DNA from: Bifidobacterium castoris | GTDB taxonomy: Bacteria > Actinomycetota > Actinomycetes > Actinomycetales > Bifidobacteriaceae | NCBI RefSeq assembly: GCF_003952025.1 | Contig: NZ_QXGI01000005.1 | Coordinates: 1 to 64,000, forward strand | DNA length: 64,000 bases | Direction of reading: 5' to 3' | Made by a program: the position numbers and the translations under genes | In this document: piece by piece, positions 1-9,108 of the stretch | Layout: each line of letters begins with the position of its first letter | Position numbering within the stretch: the stretch's first letter is position 1 | Notes under the pieces: model-generated | What the model was told of the DNA's origin: nothing | Databases searched by the model: none | Seen by the model: the letters and a program-made list of their open reading frames with translations, nothing else

Positions 1-96
1 GCATGTGCCCCCCACCTGCTATGCACATGGTACACAAAAGGTTGGAATACCAACGATTGTGCGAGGGTGGTCGTTACGGTCGTACCGTTCACGATG

Positions 97-372
97 TCAC
101 CTAGGCACCTCGTCCATGTTCTCCCACGTGTTCGCCGTGTTGAACAGCAGCGATTCCTCGGCGCCGGTGCGTTCCTTCTTCTCTTCCTTGATCTCCTTGG
201 CGTCCTCGTCGTCCTCGACGTGCTTGTCGAAGCCATCGTCGGCGTTGCCGTCCGACTCGCCGCTCACCGGGTCGACATGCGGATGGTCGGTCTCGACGAC
301 GATTTCCTTGAGTTCGTTGATCTGTGCGGCGTCCAGAGCCTCGAGGCCCTCTTTCTTTTCTTCGTCTGCCAT
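97..372 (-). CDS. small acidic hypothetical protein (91 aa)
   Basis: A short, very acidic and lysine/glutamate-rich protein with no hydrophobic segment, so probably cytosolic and largely disordered or helical. I placed the start at the ATG at 372 because an AAGGAG Shine-Dalgarno sequence sits just upstream of it; a longer frame back to 426 has no such site. I do not recognise a family. It is not Pup, because it lacks a C-terminal GGQ/GGE. It is monocistronic as far as the window shows, and nothing in the neighbourhood suggests a role. Function unknown; the gene call itself rests on the ribosome-binding site and on codon choice. Confidence 0.6.
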   Translation of the reverse strand: MADEEKKEGLEALDAAQINELKEIVVETDHPHVDPVSGESDGNADDGFDKHVEDDEDAKEIKEEKKERTGAEESLLFNTANTWENMDEVPR

Positions 373-568
373 ATGGGGCTCCTTACTGTTGATGGTTCCG
401 TCTTCGACGACGGTACCGTCCATCATAGGAGGATTCAGCTTCCGACGCGCGCAGCGAAAGCATCTTTTCCCAATAATTCCAAATACATAAGCGCTTCAGT
501 AACCAAGGTGGCCACGTGGGCGTCGAAGGCCGTTCACCGTCATCGCCGCAGCGCCGCGCATCGGCCGT

Positions 569-1654
569 CTACCGATACCCGCGCAGATACCGCCGGTACC
601 ATTGGCCTTCGGCCGACAGGTCGGATTCGATCGGGTCGCGCGCCTCGTTCGTCGCGAACAGCGCGCCGCCCTCATGCTTGTCGGACAGATTCCAGATGAT
701 GTACGAGACGCCGTACCCGTCGAGCATGTCAAGCCAGGCCTCGGCGGCCTTGACGTCCACGGCGCCGTCGCCGTCCGCGTCCGTCGCGCCGAATTCGCTG
801 ACGAACACCGGCGTGCCCGCCTTGACGGCGGCCACGACCCTGTCGCGCAGCCACTGCCCATGCTCGGCCGCATAGAAATGCACGGTGTACATGACGTTGT
901 CGGCGTCGAGCGGATCGGCCGTCGCCGCCTCGATGCCCTGGCACCAGTCCGGCGTGCCGACGAGCACGACGGCGTCCCGCGCGTGCGAGCGCACGACCGG
1001 GATCACCTGCTCGGCGTAGCGCTTGACCTGCGCCCACGTCGTGCCTCCGTTGGGCTCGTTGCAGATCTCATACAGCACGTTCGGCACGCCGGCGTACTCC
1101 TCGGCGATCTCGCCGAAGAACTCCTTCGCCTCGTCGATGTGCATGTTCGGGTCGTTGTCCGACAGCGTATGCCAGTCGACGATGACGTACATGTCGTCCT
1201 TGACGGCCGCGTCGATGCCGTCGCGCACCGTCTTCTTGAGCTGCTCCTTGTCGCCGTCGGTGCAGTAGCCGCCGCTTTCCGCGCAGTACATCGCGATGCG
1301 CACCGCGTTGATGCCCCAGTCGCGGCTGAGGTTCGCGAACAGGTCGGCGTTCACGTACTGCGGATACCATGCGATGCCGTGTGTCGAGGCGCCGCGCAGC
1401 TGGACCGGCTTGCCGGCCGGGTCGAGCAGCCTCGCCCCCTCCACATGCAGAGGCGGGACCGTCGTCGTCTCCACTTCCCCGACGTCCGCCGCGTTCCCCG
1501 GCACGTCCGGCGCCGCGGCGCCCTCGCCGCTCGGCGCCATCGTGATCGCCGCGTCGCCGCTCGCCTGCGGTTCCATCTGCGCCGCGACGCCACAACCGGC
1601 GAGCAGCGCCGCACATGCCACGAGCGTCATGACGGTCGATACCCACTTCTTCAT
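569..1654 (-). CDS. GH5-family glucanase lipoprotein (cellulase-like)
   Basis: A secreted glycoside hydrolase of family 5, expected to cut beta-1,4-glucan-type chains by the retaining mechanism. The N-terminus is a lipoprotein signal (LLAGC, lipidated Cys about residue 21), so the enzyme should be tethered outside the membrane. A 40-50 residue Ala/Pro/Thr-rich linker follows, then a TIM-barrel domain. The acid/base Glu lies in the NEP motif (about E200) and the nucleophile Glu in VSEFG (about E287), with a YTVHFY stretch between them. Length fits a single-domain GH5. Three ATGs are clustered at the start; I chose the third (1654) because the GCGAGG site is then correctly spaced. It stands alone with no sugar transporter beside it. 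Substrate (cellulose, mannan or mixed-linkage glucan) cannot be settled by eye. Confidence 0.87.
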   Translation of the reverse strand: MKKWVSTVMTLVACAALLAGCGVAAQMEPQASGDAAITMAPSGEGAAAPDVPGNAADVGEVETTTVPPLHVEGARLLDPAGKPVQLRGASTHGIAWYPQYVNADLFANLSRDWGINAVRIAMYCAESGGYCTDGDKEQLKKTVRDGIDAAVKDDMYVIVDWHTLSDNDPNMHIDEAKEFFGEIAEEYAGVPNVLYEICNEPNGGTTWAQVKRYAEQVIPVVRSHARDAVVLVGTPDWCQGIEAATADPLDADNVMYTVHFYAAEHGQWLRDRVVAAVKAGTPVFVSEFGATDADGDGAVDVKAAEAWLDMLDGYGVSYIIWNLSDKHEGGALFATNEARDPIESDLSAEGQWYRRYLRGYR

Positions 1655-1852
1655 CATCATCCTCGCTTCTCTTCACCCGCCCCGCCCCGCCTGCATGGCG
1701 CGGCCGCCCCATCACCGCCGTTTTCCCTGCCGGCGTGCGGATGGCGACGGCACGGCGCACCGCTTCCCCGATGCCCGTGCGGCCGTATATGCGTTACGCT
1801 AACAAGCGGGTGCGCACGCCACGCCGTGTTTTCAGCCCACGGCTGACATACG

Positions 1853-1892
1853 ACAGGGCGCGTCGCACGGAACACCGTGCGACGCGCCCTGT
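1853..1892 (-). terminator. 18-bp perfect hairpin terminator
   Basis: A perfect 18-bp inverted repeat (1853-1870 with 1875-1892) and a 4-base loop lie just past the stop codon of the 1948-2160 gene. There is no T-run, so it may act as a strong processing or termination hairpin in either direction. Confidence 0.7.
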
Positions 1893-1947
1893 CCTACCCC
1901 ATGCAAAGGTCCGCCGGCCGAAGCGCAGCCGGCGGTTCGATGATGAA

Positions 1948-2160
1948 TCAGTGGGTCTGGTGGGTCTCCTCGTCCTTGGCGATCTCGTTCTTGTCGCCCT
2001 TCTCGGCGCGCGCCGACTCCCAGCCCTCCTTGGCGTCCTTGAGCTTGTCGCTCAGCTGCGAGACGGAGTTCTGGATGGCCTCGAAGTCGTCCTTGTGCTC
2101 GTCGATGCGTTCCTTGATCTCCTCGAAGTTCTTCTTCATCTGCTCGGTCATGTCGGTCAT
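1948..2160 (-). CDS. small charged coiled-coil protein (70 aa)
   Basis: A 70-residue, highly charged protein predicted to be one long amphipathic helix or coiled coil (heptad-like spacing through the stretch containing FEEIKERIDEHKDDFEAI). No signal peptide or membrane segment. Start chosen at 2160, preceded by GAAGGA at a 7-base spacing. It is followed directly by an 18-bp hairpin. No family recognised; short proteins of this look can be stress-related or apolipophorin-like helical proteins, but nothing here decides that. The gene is real on the evidence of RBS, terminator and codon use. Confidence 0.6.
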   Translation of the reverse strand: MTDMTEQMKKNFEEIKERIDEHKDDFEAIQNSVSQLSDKLKDAKEGWESARAEKGDKNEIAKDEETHQTH

Positions 2161-2272
2161 GGTAACCGTCCTTCGTTCCATGGTTGGATATTGCTGTCTT
2201 CCATTACAGCACGTTCGGCGCCTCTTCCGCGCGATTGCGCAGTTAGGCGAATCGGCATCCCCTTTTGCGCCG

Positions 2273-3127
2273 TCAGCCCTGCGGCGCGGAGCGGTCCTCG
2301 CAGGTGTAGCGTTCGCGCAGCCTCGCGAAATCGGCGGCGGTCAGCCCCACCTTCATGCGCAGGAAGCCGACGAGGCCGCCGTAGCGCGCCGTCGCGCCGA
2401 TGAACGCGTGGATGTAGGCGGGGGCCGCCGTCAGGAACTGGTTGACGTCGCCGTCGAAGCGCGCACCGAGGAGCGCTTCGAGCTTGCGCCCGAGCTTCGA
2501 CGAGACGTGCGGCATGAAACGGTTCGTTTCGAGGTAGTCGTCGACGATGAGCGCCTCGTCGACGCCGAGCGAGGCGAGGACAAGCGCGGCGAGCACGCCG
2601 GTGCGGTCCTTGCCCTGCGTGCAGTGCCACAGCGTGCCGCCGTCATCGTCGAGCAGATGGCCGAAGCATTCCCTCCAGCAGTCGACCGCCATCGACGAGG
2701 CGGCCATCTGCGGATACAGGCTTTCGATGAACATGCCCGGATCGGCGATGAGACCCCTGAGCTGCTTGCCGAGCTCCGCGCCCTCGTCGAAGACCGGGAT
2801 CGGCAGGTAGCGCCAACCGGGCAGCAGCCGGTCCTCCTCCATATGGCGTTCCTGATGCGTGCGCAGATCGATGACGTTGCGTACGCCGAGCCGGTCGAGC
2901 GTCGCGAGGTCGGCGTCGGCCGCCTTGTGCAGATTCGCCGAGCGCAGCAGCATGCCGGGACGGATCCGGCGCCCGTCCTGCGTCGGGATGCCGCCCATGT
3001 CGCGGATGTTGCCCACGCCTTCGAGCCCGAGCGGCTTCGAGACGATCTTCCAATCCCCGTCTCCGTGTTCGTTCTCGGATTCGACGTGGTTGATCTGCCG
3101 GATGATACGCGCTTCGTTCCCATGCAT
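2273..3127 (-). CDS. tyrosine-protein phosphatase (Y_phosphatase3 type)
   Basis: A dual-specificity/tyrosine-type phosphatase of the bacterial PF13350 group. The Cys-based signature HCTQGKDRTG is plain (nucleophile about C169, Arg two residues before TG), and the N-terminal GNIRDMGG and RSANLHKA motifs are typical of the family. Such enzymes remove phosphate from tyrosine or phosphoinositide-like substrates through a phosphocysteine intermediate. About 284 aa, no signal peptide, so cytosolic. I start at 3127, where an AGGA element lies roughly ten bases upstream; the frame stays open further upstream but into the terminator of the neighbouring ABC operon. It is downstream of that operon on the same strand but separated by that terminator, so it probably has its own promoter. 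Confidence 0.85.
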   Translation of the reverse strand: MHGNEARIIRQINHVESENEHGDGDWKIVSKPLGLEGVGNIRDMGGIPTQDGRRIRPGMLLRSANLHKAADADLATLDRLGVRNVIDLRTHQERHMEEDRLLPGWRYLPIPVFDEGAELGKQLRGLIADPGMFIESLYPQMAASSMAVDCWRECFGHLLDDDGGTLWHCTQGKDRTGVLAALVLASLGVDEALIVDDYLETNRFMPHVSSKLGRKLEALLGARFDGDVNQFLTAAPAYIHAFIGATARYGGLVGFLRMKVGLTAADFARLRERYTCEDRSAPQG

Positions 3128-3206
3128 ACCGCACCATCCTACGCGGCCGCGCCCGCGCGTCGCCCGCACTGAGCCGAGAGGGAAGCGAGACTCCGCACCC
3201 GGCCGG

Positions 3207-3251
3207 CAAAAAGGCGGCCGCGCCCGCGCATCGCACGGGCACGGCCGCCTT
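3207..3251 (-). terminator. rho-independent terminator of the MarR/ABC operon
   Basis: A 16-bp stem with one mismatch (3211-3226 with 3236-3251) is followed, in the minus direction, by a run of five T's. It lies 25 bases past the stop of the last ABC gene. Confidence 0.85.
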
Positions 3252-3276
3252 CGTCGAAGCGGTTGTGCGCCAAGGC

Positions 3277-5355
3277 TCACTCGAGCTCGAGCGAACCGGT
3301 GTACAGCTGGTAGTACTCACCCTTCTCGGCCATCAGCTCGTCATGCGAGCCGCGCTCGATGATGCGGCCGTGGTCGAGCACCATGATGACATCCGAGTTC
3401 CTGACCGTGGACAGGCGGTGTGCGATGACGAACACCGTGCGTCCCCGCATCAGGTTGTCCATGCCGGCCTGCACGACCTCCTCGGTGCGCGTGTCGATCG
3501 ACGACGTCGCCTCGTCGAGGATGAGCGCAGGCGGATCCGCCACGGCGGCGCGCGCGATCGAGATCAGCTGGCGCTGCCCCTGCGACAGGCCCGAGCCGTC
3601 GCCCGACAGCACCGTCCGGTACCCGTCCGGCAGCATGCGGATGAACGAATCGGCGTTGACGAGCTTCGCCGCGGCGATGCACTCCTCATCGGTCGCGTCG
3701 AGCTTGCCGTAGCGGATGTTGTCCATCACCGTGCCGGTGAACAGGTTCACGTCCTGCAGCACGATGCCGAGCGAACGGCGCAGATCCGGCTTCCTGATGC
3801 CCTGGACATTGATGCCGTCGTAGAGGATCATGCCCTCCTGGATGTCGTAGAAACGGTTGATCAGGTTCGTGATCGTCGTCTTGCCGGCACCGGTCGCGCC
3901 GACGAGCGCGATCTTCTGGCCCGGCTTGGCGAACCACGTGATGTCGTGCAGCACCGGCTTCTTCGGGTCGTAGCCGAAGGTCACATCGGTGAAGCGCACG
4001 TCGCCGCGCAGCAGCGTCAACCTGCCGTCCGGGGACGTCACCGCCTGCTCATGCGCCTTCTGCCACACCTCGTAGGCGCGGTCGCTGAGCTGCTTCGCGG
4101 CCTCGCGCGAACGCGTGCCGTCGTCGCTCGCCTCGCGCTTCCACGCCCAATGGCCGGTCTTCCTCGACGTCTCCGTCATCGTGCGGCCGTCCGAGCCGAG
4201 CTCGACGTTGACGAGCGTCACCGTGCCGTTGTCCTTCTCCGAAGGCTCGTCCATCAGCGCGAAGATGCGCGACGCGCCCGCCAGCGCCATCATGACCATC
4301 GTCATCTGCTGCGAGACCTGACCGATCGGGTTGACGAAGGACCTCGACAACGTCAGCAGCGAGATGATCGTGCCGATCGTGAAGGTCGCGCCCGAGAAGC
4401 TGAGGTTGCCCCAGCCGCCGAGCGCCGCCATACCGCCGAAGATCGCCGAAAGCACATAAAGCAGATAGCCCATGTTGCCGACGACCGGCATCAGCACGTT
4501 GCCGTAGGTGTTCGCGCTCGTGCTCGCCTGGTAGAGCCGTTCGTTGCGCTCGTTGAAGTCCGCCTGCGTCGCGTCCTCGTGGTTGAAGACCTTGATGACC
4601 TTCTGCCCGTTGACCGATTCCTCGACGAAGGCGTTCACGTCGCCGAGCTCCTGCTGCTGCACGACGAAATAGCGGCCGGAGCGGCTGACGATCACGCGGA
4701 TCAGCAGCATCAGCAGCGCCGTGAAGACGAGCACGAAGACCGTGTAGGGAATCGACAGGTACAGCATCGAGACGAGCGCCGCGAACGCCGAGACGCCGGA
4801 GGCGAACATCTGCGGAAGCGACTGGCTGATCGCCTGGCGCAGCGTGTCGGTGTCGTTCGTGTAGCGGCTCATGACGTCGCCGTGCTCATGCGTGTCGAAG
4901 TAGGAGATCGGCAGTGTCTGCATGCGCCCGAACATTTCGTCGCGGATCTGCTTCATGACGCCCTGTTCGACGCCGACGAGCAGATACGAGTACAGCCATG
5001 CGCTGACGGTGCCGAGCGCGTAGAGGACGCCCATGAACAGCAACGCCTCGATAAGCGGCGCCCACGCCGGATGGCTTTCGCCGACGAGCGGCATGATATA
5101 GTGGTCAATCAGCGCTTGCAGGAACAGTGCCGATCCGGCCTGCGCGATCGCGGACACGATGATCGCGATGATGATGAAGACCATGCGCGCCCGGTAGGCG
5201 AACACGTACTTGAGCAATCGCCTGAGCGTACCCTTTTTCGCCTTTTCGCGCGGCATGCCCTGCATGCCGTTCGCGTTCGGCATGCGCGCGTCGTCGTTGA
5301 GGGTCTCCTTGTCGGTTACCGCCGTGCGCGCCGTCGTCGCTGCTGCTGCGCTCAT
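3277..5355 (-). CDS. ABC exporter half-transporter, canonical NBD
   Basis: Second half of a heterodimeric ABC multidrug-type exporter: six predicted TM helices (about residues 50-340) followed by a nucleotide-binding domain. The NBD has a normal Walker A (GATGAGKTT), signature (LSQGQRQ), Walker B with catalytic Glu (LILDEATSS) and H-loop (IAHRLS). It pairs with the preceding gene, which carries the degenerate site. A roughly 70-residue charged insert lies between the membrane and NBD parts. Its ATG overlaps the stop of the upstream half-transporter (ATGA), so the two are translationally coupled and probably made in equal amounts. The MarR gene heads the operon, suggesting export of a toxic ligand sensed by that regulator. 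The substrate is unknown. Confidence 0.9.
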   Translation of the reverse strand: MSAAAATTARTAVTDKETLNDDARMPNANGMQGMPREKAKKGTLRRLLKYVFAYRARMVFIIIAIIVSAIAQAGSALFLQALIDHYIMPLVGESHPAWAPLIEALLFMGVLYALGTVSAWLYSYLLVGVEQGVMKQIRDEMFGRMQTLPISYFDTHEHGDVMSRYTNDTDTLRQAISQSLPQMFASGVSAFAALVSMLYLSIPYTVFVLVFTALLMLLIRVIVSRSGRYFVVQQQELGDVNAFVEESVNGQKVIKVFNHEDATQADFNERNERLYQASTSANTYGNVLMPVVGNMGYLLYVLSAIFGGMAALGGWGNLSFSGATFTIGTIISLLTLSRSFVNPIGQVSQQMTMVMMALAGASRIFALMDEPSEKDNGTVTLVNVELGSDGRTMTETSRKTGHWAWKREASDDGTRSREAAKQLSDRAYEVWQKAHEQAVTSPDGRLTLLRGDVRFTDVTFGYDPKKPVLHDITWFAKPGQKIALVGATGAGKTTITNLINRFYDIQEGMILYDGINVQGIRKPDLRRSLGIVLQDVNLFTGTVMDNIRYGKLDATDEECIAAAKLVNADSFIRMLPDGYRTVLSGDGSGLSQGQRQLISIARAAVADPPALILDEATSSIDTRTEEVVQAGMDNLMRGRTVFVIAHRLSTVRNSDVIMVLDHGRIIERGSHDELMAEKGEYYQLYTGSLELE

Positions 5356-7385
5356 CGTTCCTCACCTCCCTTGATCTGTTCGATGTCGTTGCGGATATGC
5401 TCCTCGCGCACCCGTTCGCGTTCCCGTTGCCGCGCGATGATGTCGGCGGTCGACGTGTCCTCGTCGTAGTCGGTGCGGTAGCCGCTGGCCTCCGCCTCCT
5501 CCTCGTGCAGGTCCTGCGCCTCCTTGTCGAGGTCGCGCTGCGTGTGCTGCTGCGTCTGCGACTCGTAGATGCTGCGGTACTCCTCGCAGCGTGCGAGCAG
5601 CTCGTCGTTCGTGCCCTGGTCGAGGATGCGACCTTCATGCATGACGACGATCAGGTCCGACTCCTCGACCGACGCCACGCGCTGCGCGATGATGATCTTC
5701 GTCGTGTTCGGGATCTCGTGGTGGAACGCCTCGCGGATCAGCTGGTCGGTCTTCGTGTCCACGGCCGACGTCGAATCGTCGAGGATCAGGATCTTCGGCT
5801 TCTTGAGCAGCGCGCGGGCGATGCACAGACGCTGGCGCTGGCCGCCGGAGACGTTCGTGCCGCCCTGCTCGATGTAGGTGTCGTATTTGTCGGGGAACTC
5901 CTGGATGAAGCCGTCGGCCTGCGCGAGCTCGCAGGCGTGGCGCAGCTCCTCGTCGGTCGCGTACGGGTTGCCCCAGCGCAGGTTCTCGGCGATCGTGCCG
6001 GCGAACAGCACGTTCTTCTGCAGCACCATCGCGACCTCGTCGCGCAGCGACTCGAGCTCGTAGTCGCGCACGTCGACGCCGCCGACCTTGAGCGCGCCGG
6101 ACGTGACGTCGTACAGACGCGGGATGAGCTGCACGAGCGACGACTTCGCCGAGCCGGTGCCGCCGACGATGCCGATCGTCTGCCCGGAGCGGATGTGCAG
6201 GTCGATGTCGTCGAGCACCGGGCGCTCCGAATGCTCGGAATAGCGGAAGCTCACATGATCGAAGTCGATCGAGCCGTCGGCGACGGCCGTGACCGGCTCG
6301 TTCCCCTCACGGATCGTGCTCTCCTCGGTCAGGACGCCGCAGATGCGTTCGGCGGACGCACGGGAGATGATGACCATGACGAAGATCATCGACAGCATCA
6401 TCATCGCCATCATGATCTGCATCGCATAGGTGACGAGCGCGGTCAGGTCGCCGGTCGTCAGGCCGAGCGCGGCGTTGTTGCCGGAAGCGACGATCTGGCG
6501 GGCTCCGATCCACGCGATCGTGATCAGCGACGCGTACATGCAGACGTTGAACAGCGGCGAGTTGATCGACAGCAGCTTCTCGGCCTTGCAGAACTGCTCA
6601 TAGATCTTGAGCGAGATGCGGCCGAACTTCCTGTCCTCGAAGTCCTCGCGGTTGAAGGACTTGACGACGCGGATGCCCTGCAGGTTCTCGTCGACGACGT
6701 TGTTGAGCTCGTCGTAGGTGTGGAAGACGCGTTCGAAGATCGGGTGCACGACGATGACCAGGCCGAACAGGCCGACCGCGAGCACCGGGATGCACGCGAG
6801 GAACACCATCGAGATCTGCGGGCTGATGCGGAACGCGAAGATCCAGGCGACGATGAGCATGACGGGCGCGCGCATGCCGACGCGGATCAGCATCTGGTAG
6901 GCGTTCTGCACGTTCGTCACGTCGGTCGTCAGCCTCGTGATGATCGAACCGGTCGAGAAACGGTCGATGTTCGCGAAGCTGAACTCCTGCACCTTCTCGA
7001 ACTCGTCATGCCGCAGGTTCTTCGCGAAGCCGGAGGACGCGATCGCCGCAAACCTGCCGGACAGGAAGCCCGCGCATAGCGAGACGGCCGCGCAGCCGAT
7101 CAGGATCAGGCCGTATTTCCAGATGTCCGGCATCGACTTGCCGGTGATGCCCTTGTCGATGAGCACGGCGATGACCGACGGGATCAGGATCTCGATGATG
7201 GCCTCGACGATGACGAACAGCGGCGAGAGGAGGCTCGCCTTCTTGTATTCCCGCAGCGACTTGCCGAGCGTGCGTATCACATGCTTCTTGCTCGGCGGCT
7301 GCGACGGTTGCGACGGCCGCGACGAGGCCGGTCGTGCGTCCGGCCGCTTCGTGCCGGCGTCGGCCGTGGAGGTGGTTGCGCTCAC
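5352..7385 (-). CDS. ABC exporter half-transporter, degenerate NBD
   Basis: First half of the heterodimeric exporter: an N-terminal Pro/Ser-rich tail, six TM helices (about 45-330) and an NBD. The Walker A is GGTGSAKSS (Ala where Gly is usual before Lys) and the Walker B ends DDSTSA, with Asp in place of the catalytic Glu. This is the known pattern for the non-hydrolysing site of heterodimeric exporters such as TM287/288 and BmrCD. The signature NVSGGQRQR is intact. Start is a GTG at 7385 overlapping the MarR stop codon (GTGA). A long charged C-terminal tail ends just before the partner gene. Operon order MarR-ABC-ABC, all overlapping by four bases. Confidence 0.9.
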   Translation of the reverse strand: MSATTSTADAGTKRPDARPASSRPSQPSQPPSKKHVIRTLGKSLREYKKASLLSPLFVIVEAIIEILIPSVIAVLIDKGITGKSMPDIWKYGLILIGCAAVSLCAGFLSGRFAAIASSGFAKNLRHDEFEKVQEFSFANIDRFSTGSIITRLTTDVTNVQNAYQMLIRVGMRAPVMLIVAWIFAFRISPQISMVFLACIPVLAVGLFGLVIVVHPIFERVFHTYDELNNVVDENLQGIRVVKSFNREDFEDRKFGRISLKIYEQFCKAEKLLSINSPLFNVCMYASLITIAWIGARQIVASGNNAALGLTTGDLTALVTYAMQIMMAMMMLSMIFVMVIISRASAERICGVLTEESTIREGNEPVTAVADGSIDFDHVSFRYSEHSERPVLDDIDLHIRSGQTIGIVGGTGSAKSSLVQLIPRLYDVTSGALKVGGVDVRDYELESLRDEVAMVLQKNVLFAGTIAENLRWGNPYATDEELRHACELAQADGFIQEFPDKYDTYIEQGGTNVSGGQRQRLCIARALLKKPKILILDDSTSAVDTKTDQLIREAFHHEIPNTTKIIIAQRVASVEESDLIVVMHEGRILDQGTNDELLARCEEYRSIYESQTQQHTQRDLDKEAQDLHEEEAEASGYRTDYDEDTSTADIIARQRERERVREEHIRNDIEQIKGGEER

Positions 7386-8071
7386 TGCTTTGCTCCTTTC
7401 TTCTTAGGTGACTGGGATTGATGTGGTTGGGATGATTGGGGCGGCTGGATCGGTCCGTCCGGATCGGAGGGACGTCGCGGACCGGTGGGCGGCACGGGCG
7501 CGGGCACGCGATCGCCGACGCCCCGTCGGTCGTCGTCGTCCTCGCGGCGCTCACCGTCGGCCTGCGACTGCGCGGACGCGCATCCCGGAGCCTCCTTGCC
7601 GACCAGACCGGAGGCATACAGATTGGCCTTCATCCGCTCGAGATCGGCGAGGAAACGGCGCTGCTCATCGTCGGAGAAGCCGTCGAACAACGTGCGTTCG
7701 AGCTGCCTCGAACGACGCTGCAGCTCTTCGACGATGCCGTCGGCCTCAGGCGTGAGCTCGATCTTGCGCACGCGTGCGTCCCACTGGACGCTCGTGCGGG
7801 TGATGAGCCCTTTCTTCTCCATCAGCGCGAGCACGCGCGACGCCGTGGAACGCGTGATCGAGAACGCGCGCTCGATGTCGTATTGGAACACGTCCTCGTT
7901 GCGGTGGTCGTGCAGATACAGGATGATCGGCATGTTCGTGCCCGACCCTGTGGACTCCGGCGGCGTGACGACGTTCCAGTACCGGCCGATGAGATGATGC
8001 ACGGCGCGGATCTCCAGACTCGGCTTGAGGCACGTCTCCGCGCGCCCGTCGTCCGTGTTCCCGATGACCAC
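7382..8071 (-). CDS. MarR-family transcriptional regulator
   Basis: A winged-helix MarR repressor. The DNA-binding part (about residues 35-120) includes a helix-turn-helix around FSITRSTASRVLALMEKKGL and a wing with RTSVQWDARVRKIEL; the C-terminal helices form the dimer interface. An unusual 60-residue low-complexity tail rich in Pro, Asp and Arg follows and ends in Lys-rich sequence. I choose the GTG at 8071, where AAGGAG sits seven bases upstream; frames further upstream lack a ribosome site. It leads the operon with the two ABC half-transporters, and the palindromic element at 8180-8213 upstream is the obvious operator, so autoregulation of an efflux operon relieved by ligand is the likely scheme. 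Ligand unknown. Confidence 0.88.
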   Translation of the reverse strand: MVIGNTDDGRAETCLKPSLEIRAVHHLIGRYWNVVTPPESTGSGTNMPIILYLHDHRNEDVFQYDIERAFSITRSTASRVLALMEKKGLITRTSVQWDARVRKIELTPEADGIVEELQRRSRQLERTLFDGFSDDEQRRFLADLERMKANLYASGLVGKEAPGCASAQSQADGERREDDDDRRGVGDRVPAPVPPTGPRRPSDPDGPIQPPQSSQPHQSQSPKKKGAKQ

Positions 8072-8179
8072 GATCCGTCTCCTTCCTTGCGCCGATCGCC
8101 GACGGTGCGGACGACCGTTGCCGTGCGCGCCACAGGGCCGCACGCATCGGTACGCCACCCGGTCAGTCTAGAACGTCCG

Positions 8180-8213
8180 GCATACAACTGTTGCAGATGC
8201 AATTGTTGTATGC
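8180..8213 (-). promoter_or_regulatory. 34-bp palindromic operator upstream of marR-ABC operon
   Basis: Two 16-base arms (8180-8195 and 8198-8213), reading GCATACAACTGTTGCA on the left, are inverted repeats with two mismatches and a 2-base centre. Each arm also holds its own small palindrome (CAACTGTTG and CAATTGTTG), so two MarR dimers could bind side by side. It lies about 110 bases upstream of the marR start. Confidence 0.75.
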
Positions 8214-8331
8214 TCACAGCGTAACGAGGAGAGGGTCGAGGGTTCGATGAGAGGGATAGTGGGCGCATCCGCGGGATGAACTGGCGGGCGGCGGGACGGA
8301 ATGGCACACGGGGGGACGGGACGACGACGGA

Positions 8332-8462
8332 GTCGACGGAACGGGACGGAAAACAGCTCTTTTGCGAGCCGCTCGGTCGACATGGTCGATGAAACAGACG
8401 GAAAACGGCATGTTCGCGGGCGGAATCGTCGATGGAGTCGACGCAACAGGACGCGGACATGG
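8332..8462. repeat. three degenerate tandem units, ~52-53 bp
   Basis: Three units begin with GTCGAC/GTCGAT at 8332, 8385 and 8437, so the period is 53 then 52 bases. Units 1 and 2 share blocks such as ACGGAAAAC; unit 3 is partial. The sequence differs from the larger arrays further right but the period is the same. The rest of the gap 8214-8541 shows no gene. Confidence 0.55.
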
Positions 8463-8541
8463 AACGACCCGCGCAGCTCGTCGAGAGATGCGCGGGTCGC
8501 CATCAGAACCAGTCATCCGCGGCACTGCGCGGACGGGAGGT

Positions 8542-9108
8542 TCACTTCACTTTGTTTTCGGAGATGAAGGTCAGGAAGCCCTCGGCCTGCGTGCGCAGCG
8601 CCTCCTGATCGGCGGAGGTCATCGCCCAGTCGCCGGTCTGCACAGCCTCAGCCGGAACGGACAGTCCGACCTCGACCGGGAAGAGACGCATGCCGGCATC
8701 CTCAAGCAGATCGCCGACCATGATGCGCGGATGCAGCTCCTCGAAGCCGCCGACGCCGAAGATCGCGACCGGCTTCTGGTTGAGCACGTTCTCCCCCTCC
8801 TCGTCCTTCGTGGACGGCAGCGACAGCCAGTCGAAGAGGTTGCGCAGCGAATCCGGAATCGTCTTCTTGTACTCGGAGACGACAACCCAGACGGCGTCCG
8901 CGTTGCCAAGCTTGTCACGCACGGCGAGCGCGGCCTCCGGCAGCGGGTACTCCGGGGCTTCGCCGGCGAGCGGCAGATCCTCGTAGTCGATGGTGATCGC
9001 TTCGGCGCGGTCGCCGACGATGCTCATGATCTCCTTGGCGAGGTCCGCCTCGAACGAACCGTCGGTGAGCGAGGTCTCAACAAATGCAATGGTTGGCTTG
9101 TCTGCCAT
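8542..9108 (-). CDS. NADPH-dependent FMN reductase-like flavoprotein
   Basis: A flavodoxin-fold protein of the NADPH-dependent FMN reductase group (PF03358-like). It opens with a beta strand and phosphate-loop region (IAFVETSLTDGSFEADLA), has a central strand VWVVVSEYKKTIPDSLRNLFDWL that matches the flavin-binding segment of the family, and ends with VAIFGVGG. Expected to be a soluble flavin-binding oxidoreductase using NAD(P)H, perhaps for quinone or oxidative-stress detoxification. 188 aa is the usual size. An AGGAGG site precedes the ATG at 9108. It stands alone with a long repeat-bearing gap upstream. Exact substrate unknown. Confidence 0.8.
   Translation of the reverse strand: MADKPTIAFVETSLTDGSFEADLAKEIMSIVGDRAEAITIDYEDLPLAGEAPEYPLPEAALAVRDKLGNADAVWVVVSEYKKTIPDSLRNLFDWLSLPSTKDEEGENVLNQKPVAIFGVGGFEELHPRIMVGDLLEDAGMRLFPVEVGLSVPAEAVQTGDWAMTSADQEALRTQAEGFLTFISENKVK

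Noticed and set aside
97-372. Small acidic protein as the ubiquitin-like Pup
   Set aside because: It lacks the C-terminal GGQ/GGE and the C-terminal helix expected of Pup, and no proteasome genes are in view.
3265-5469. Long plus-strand open frame over the ABC transporter gene
   Set aside because: Same GC-driven shadow effect; the minus-strand frame carries Walker A/B and signature motifs.
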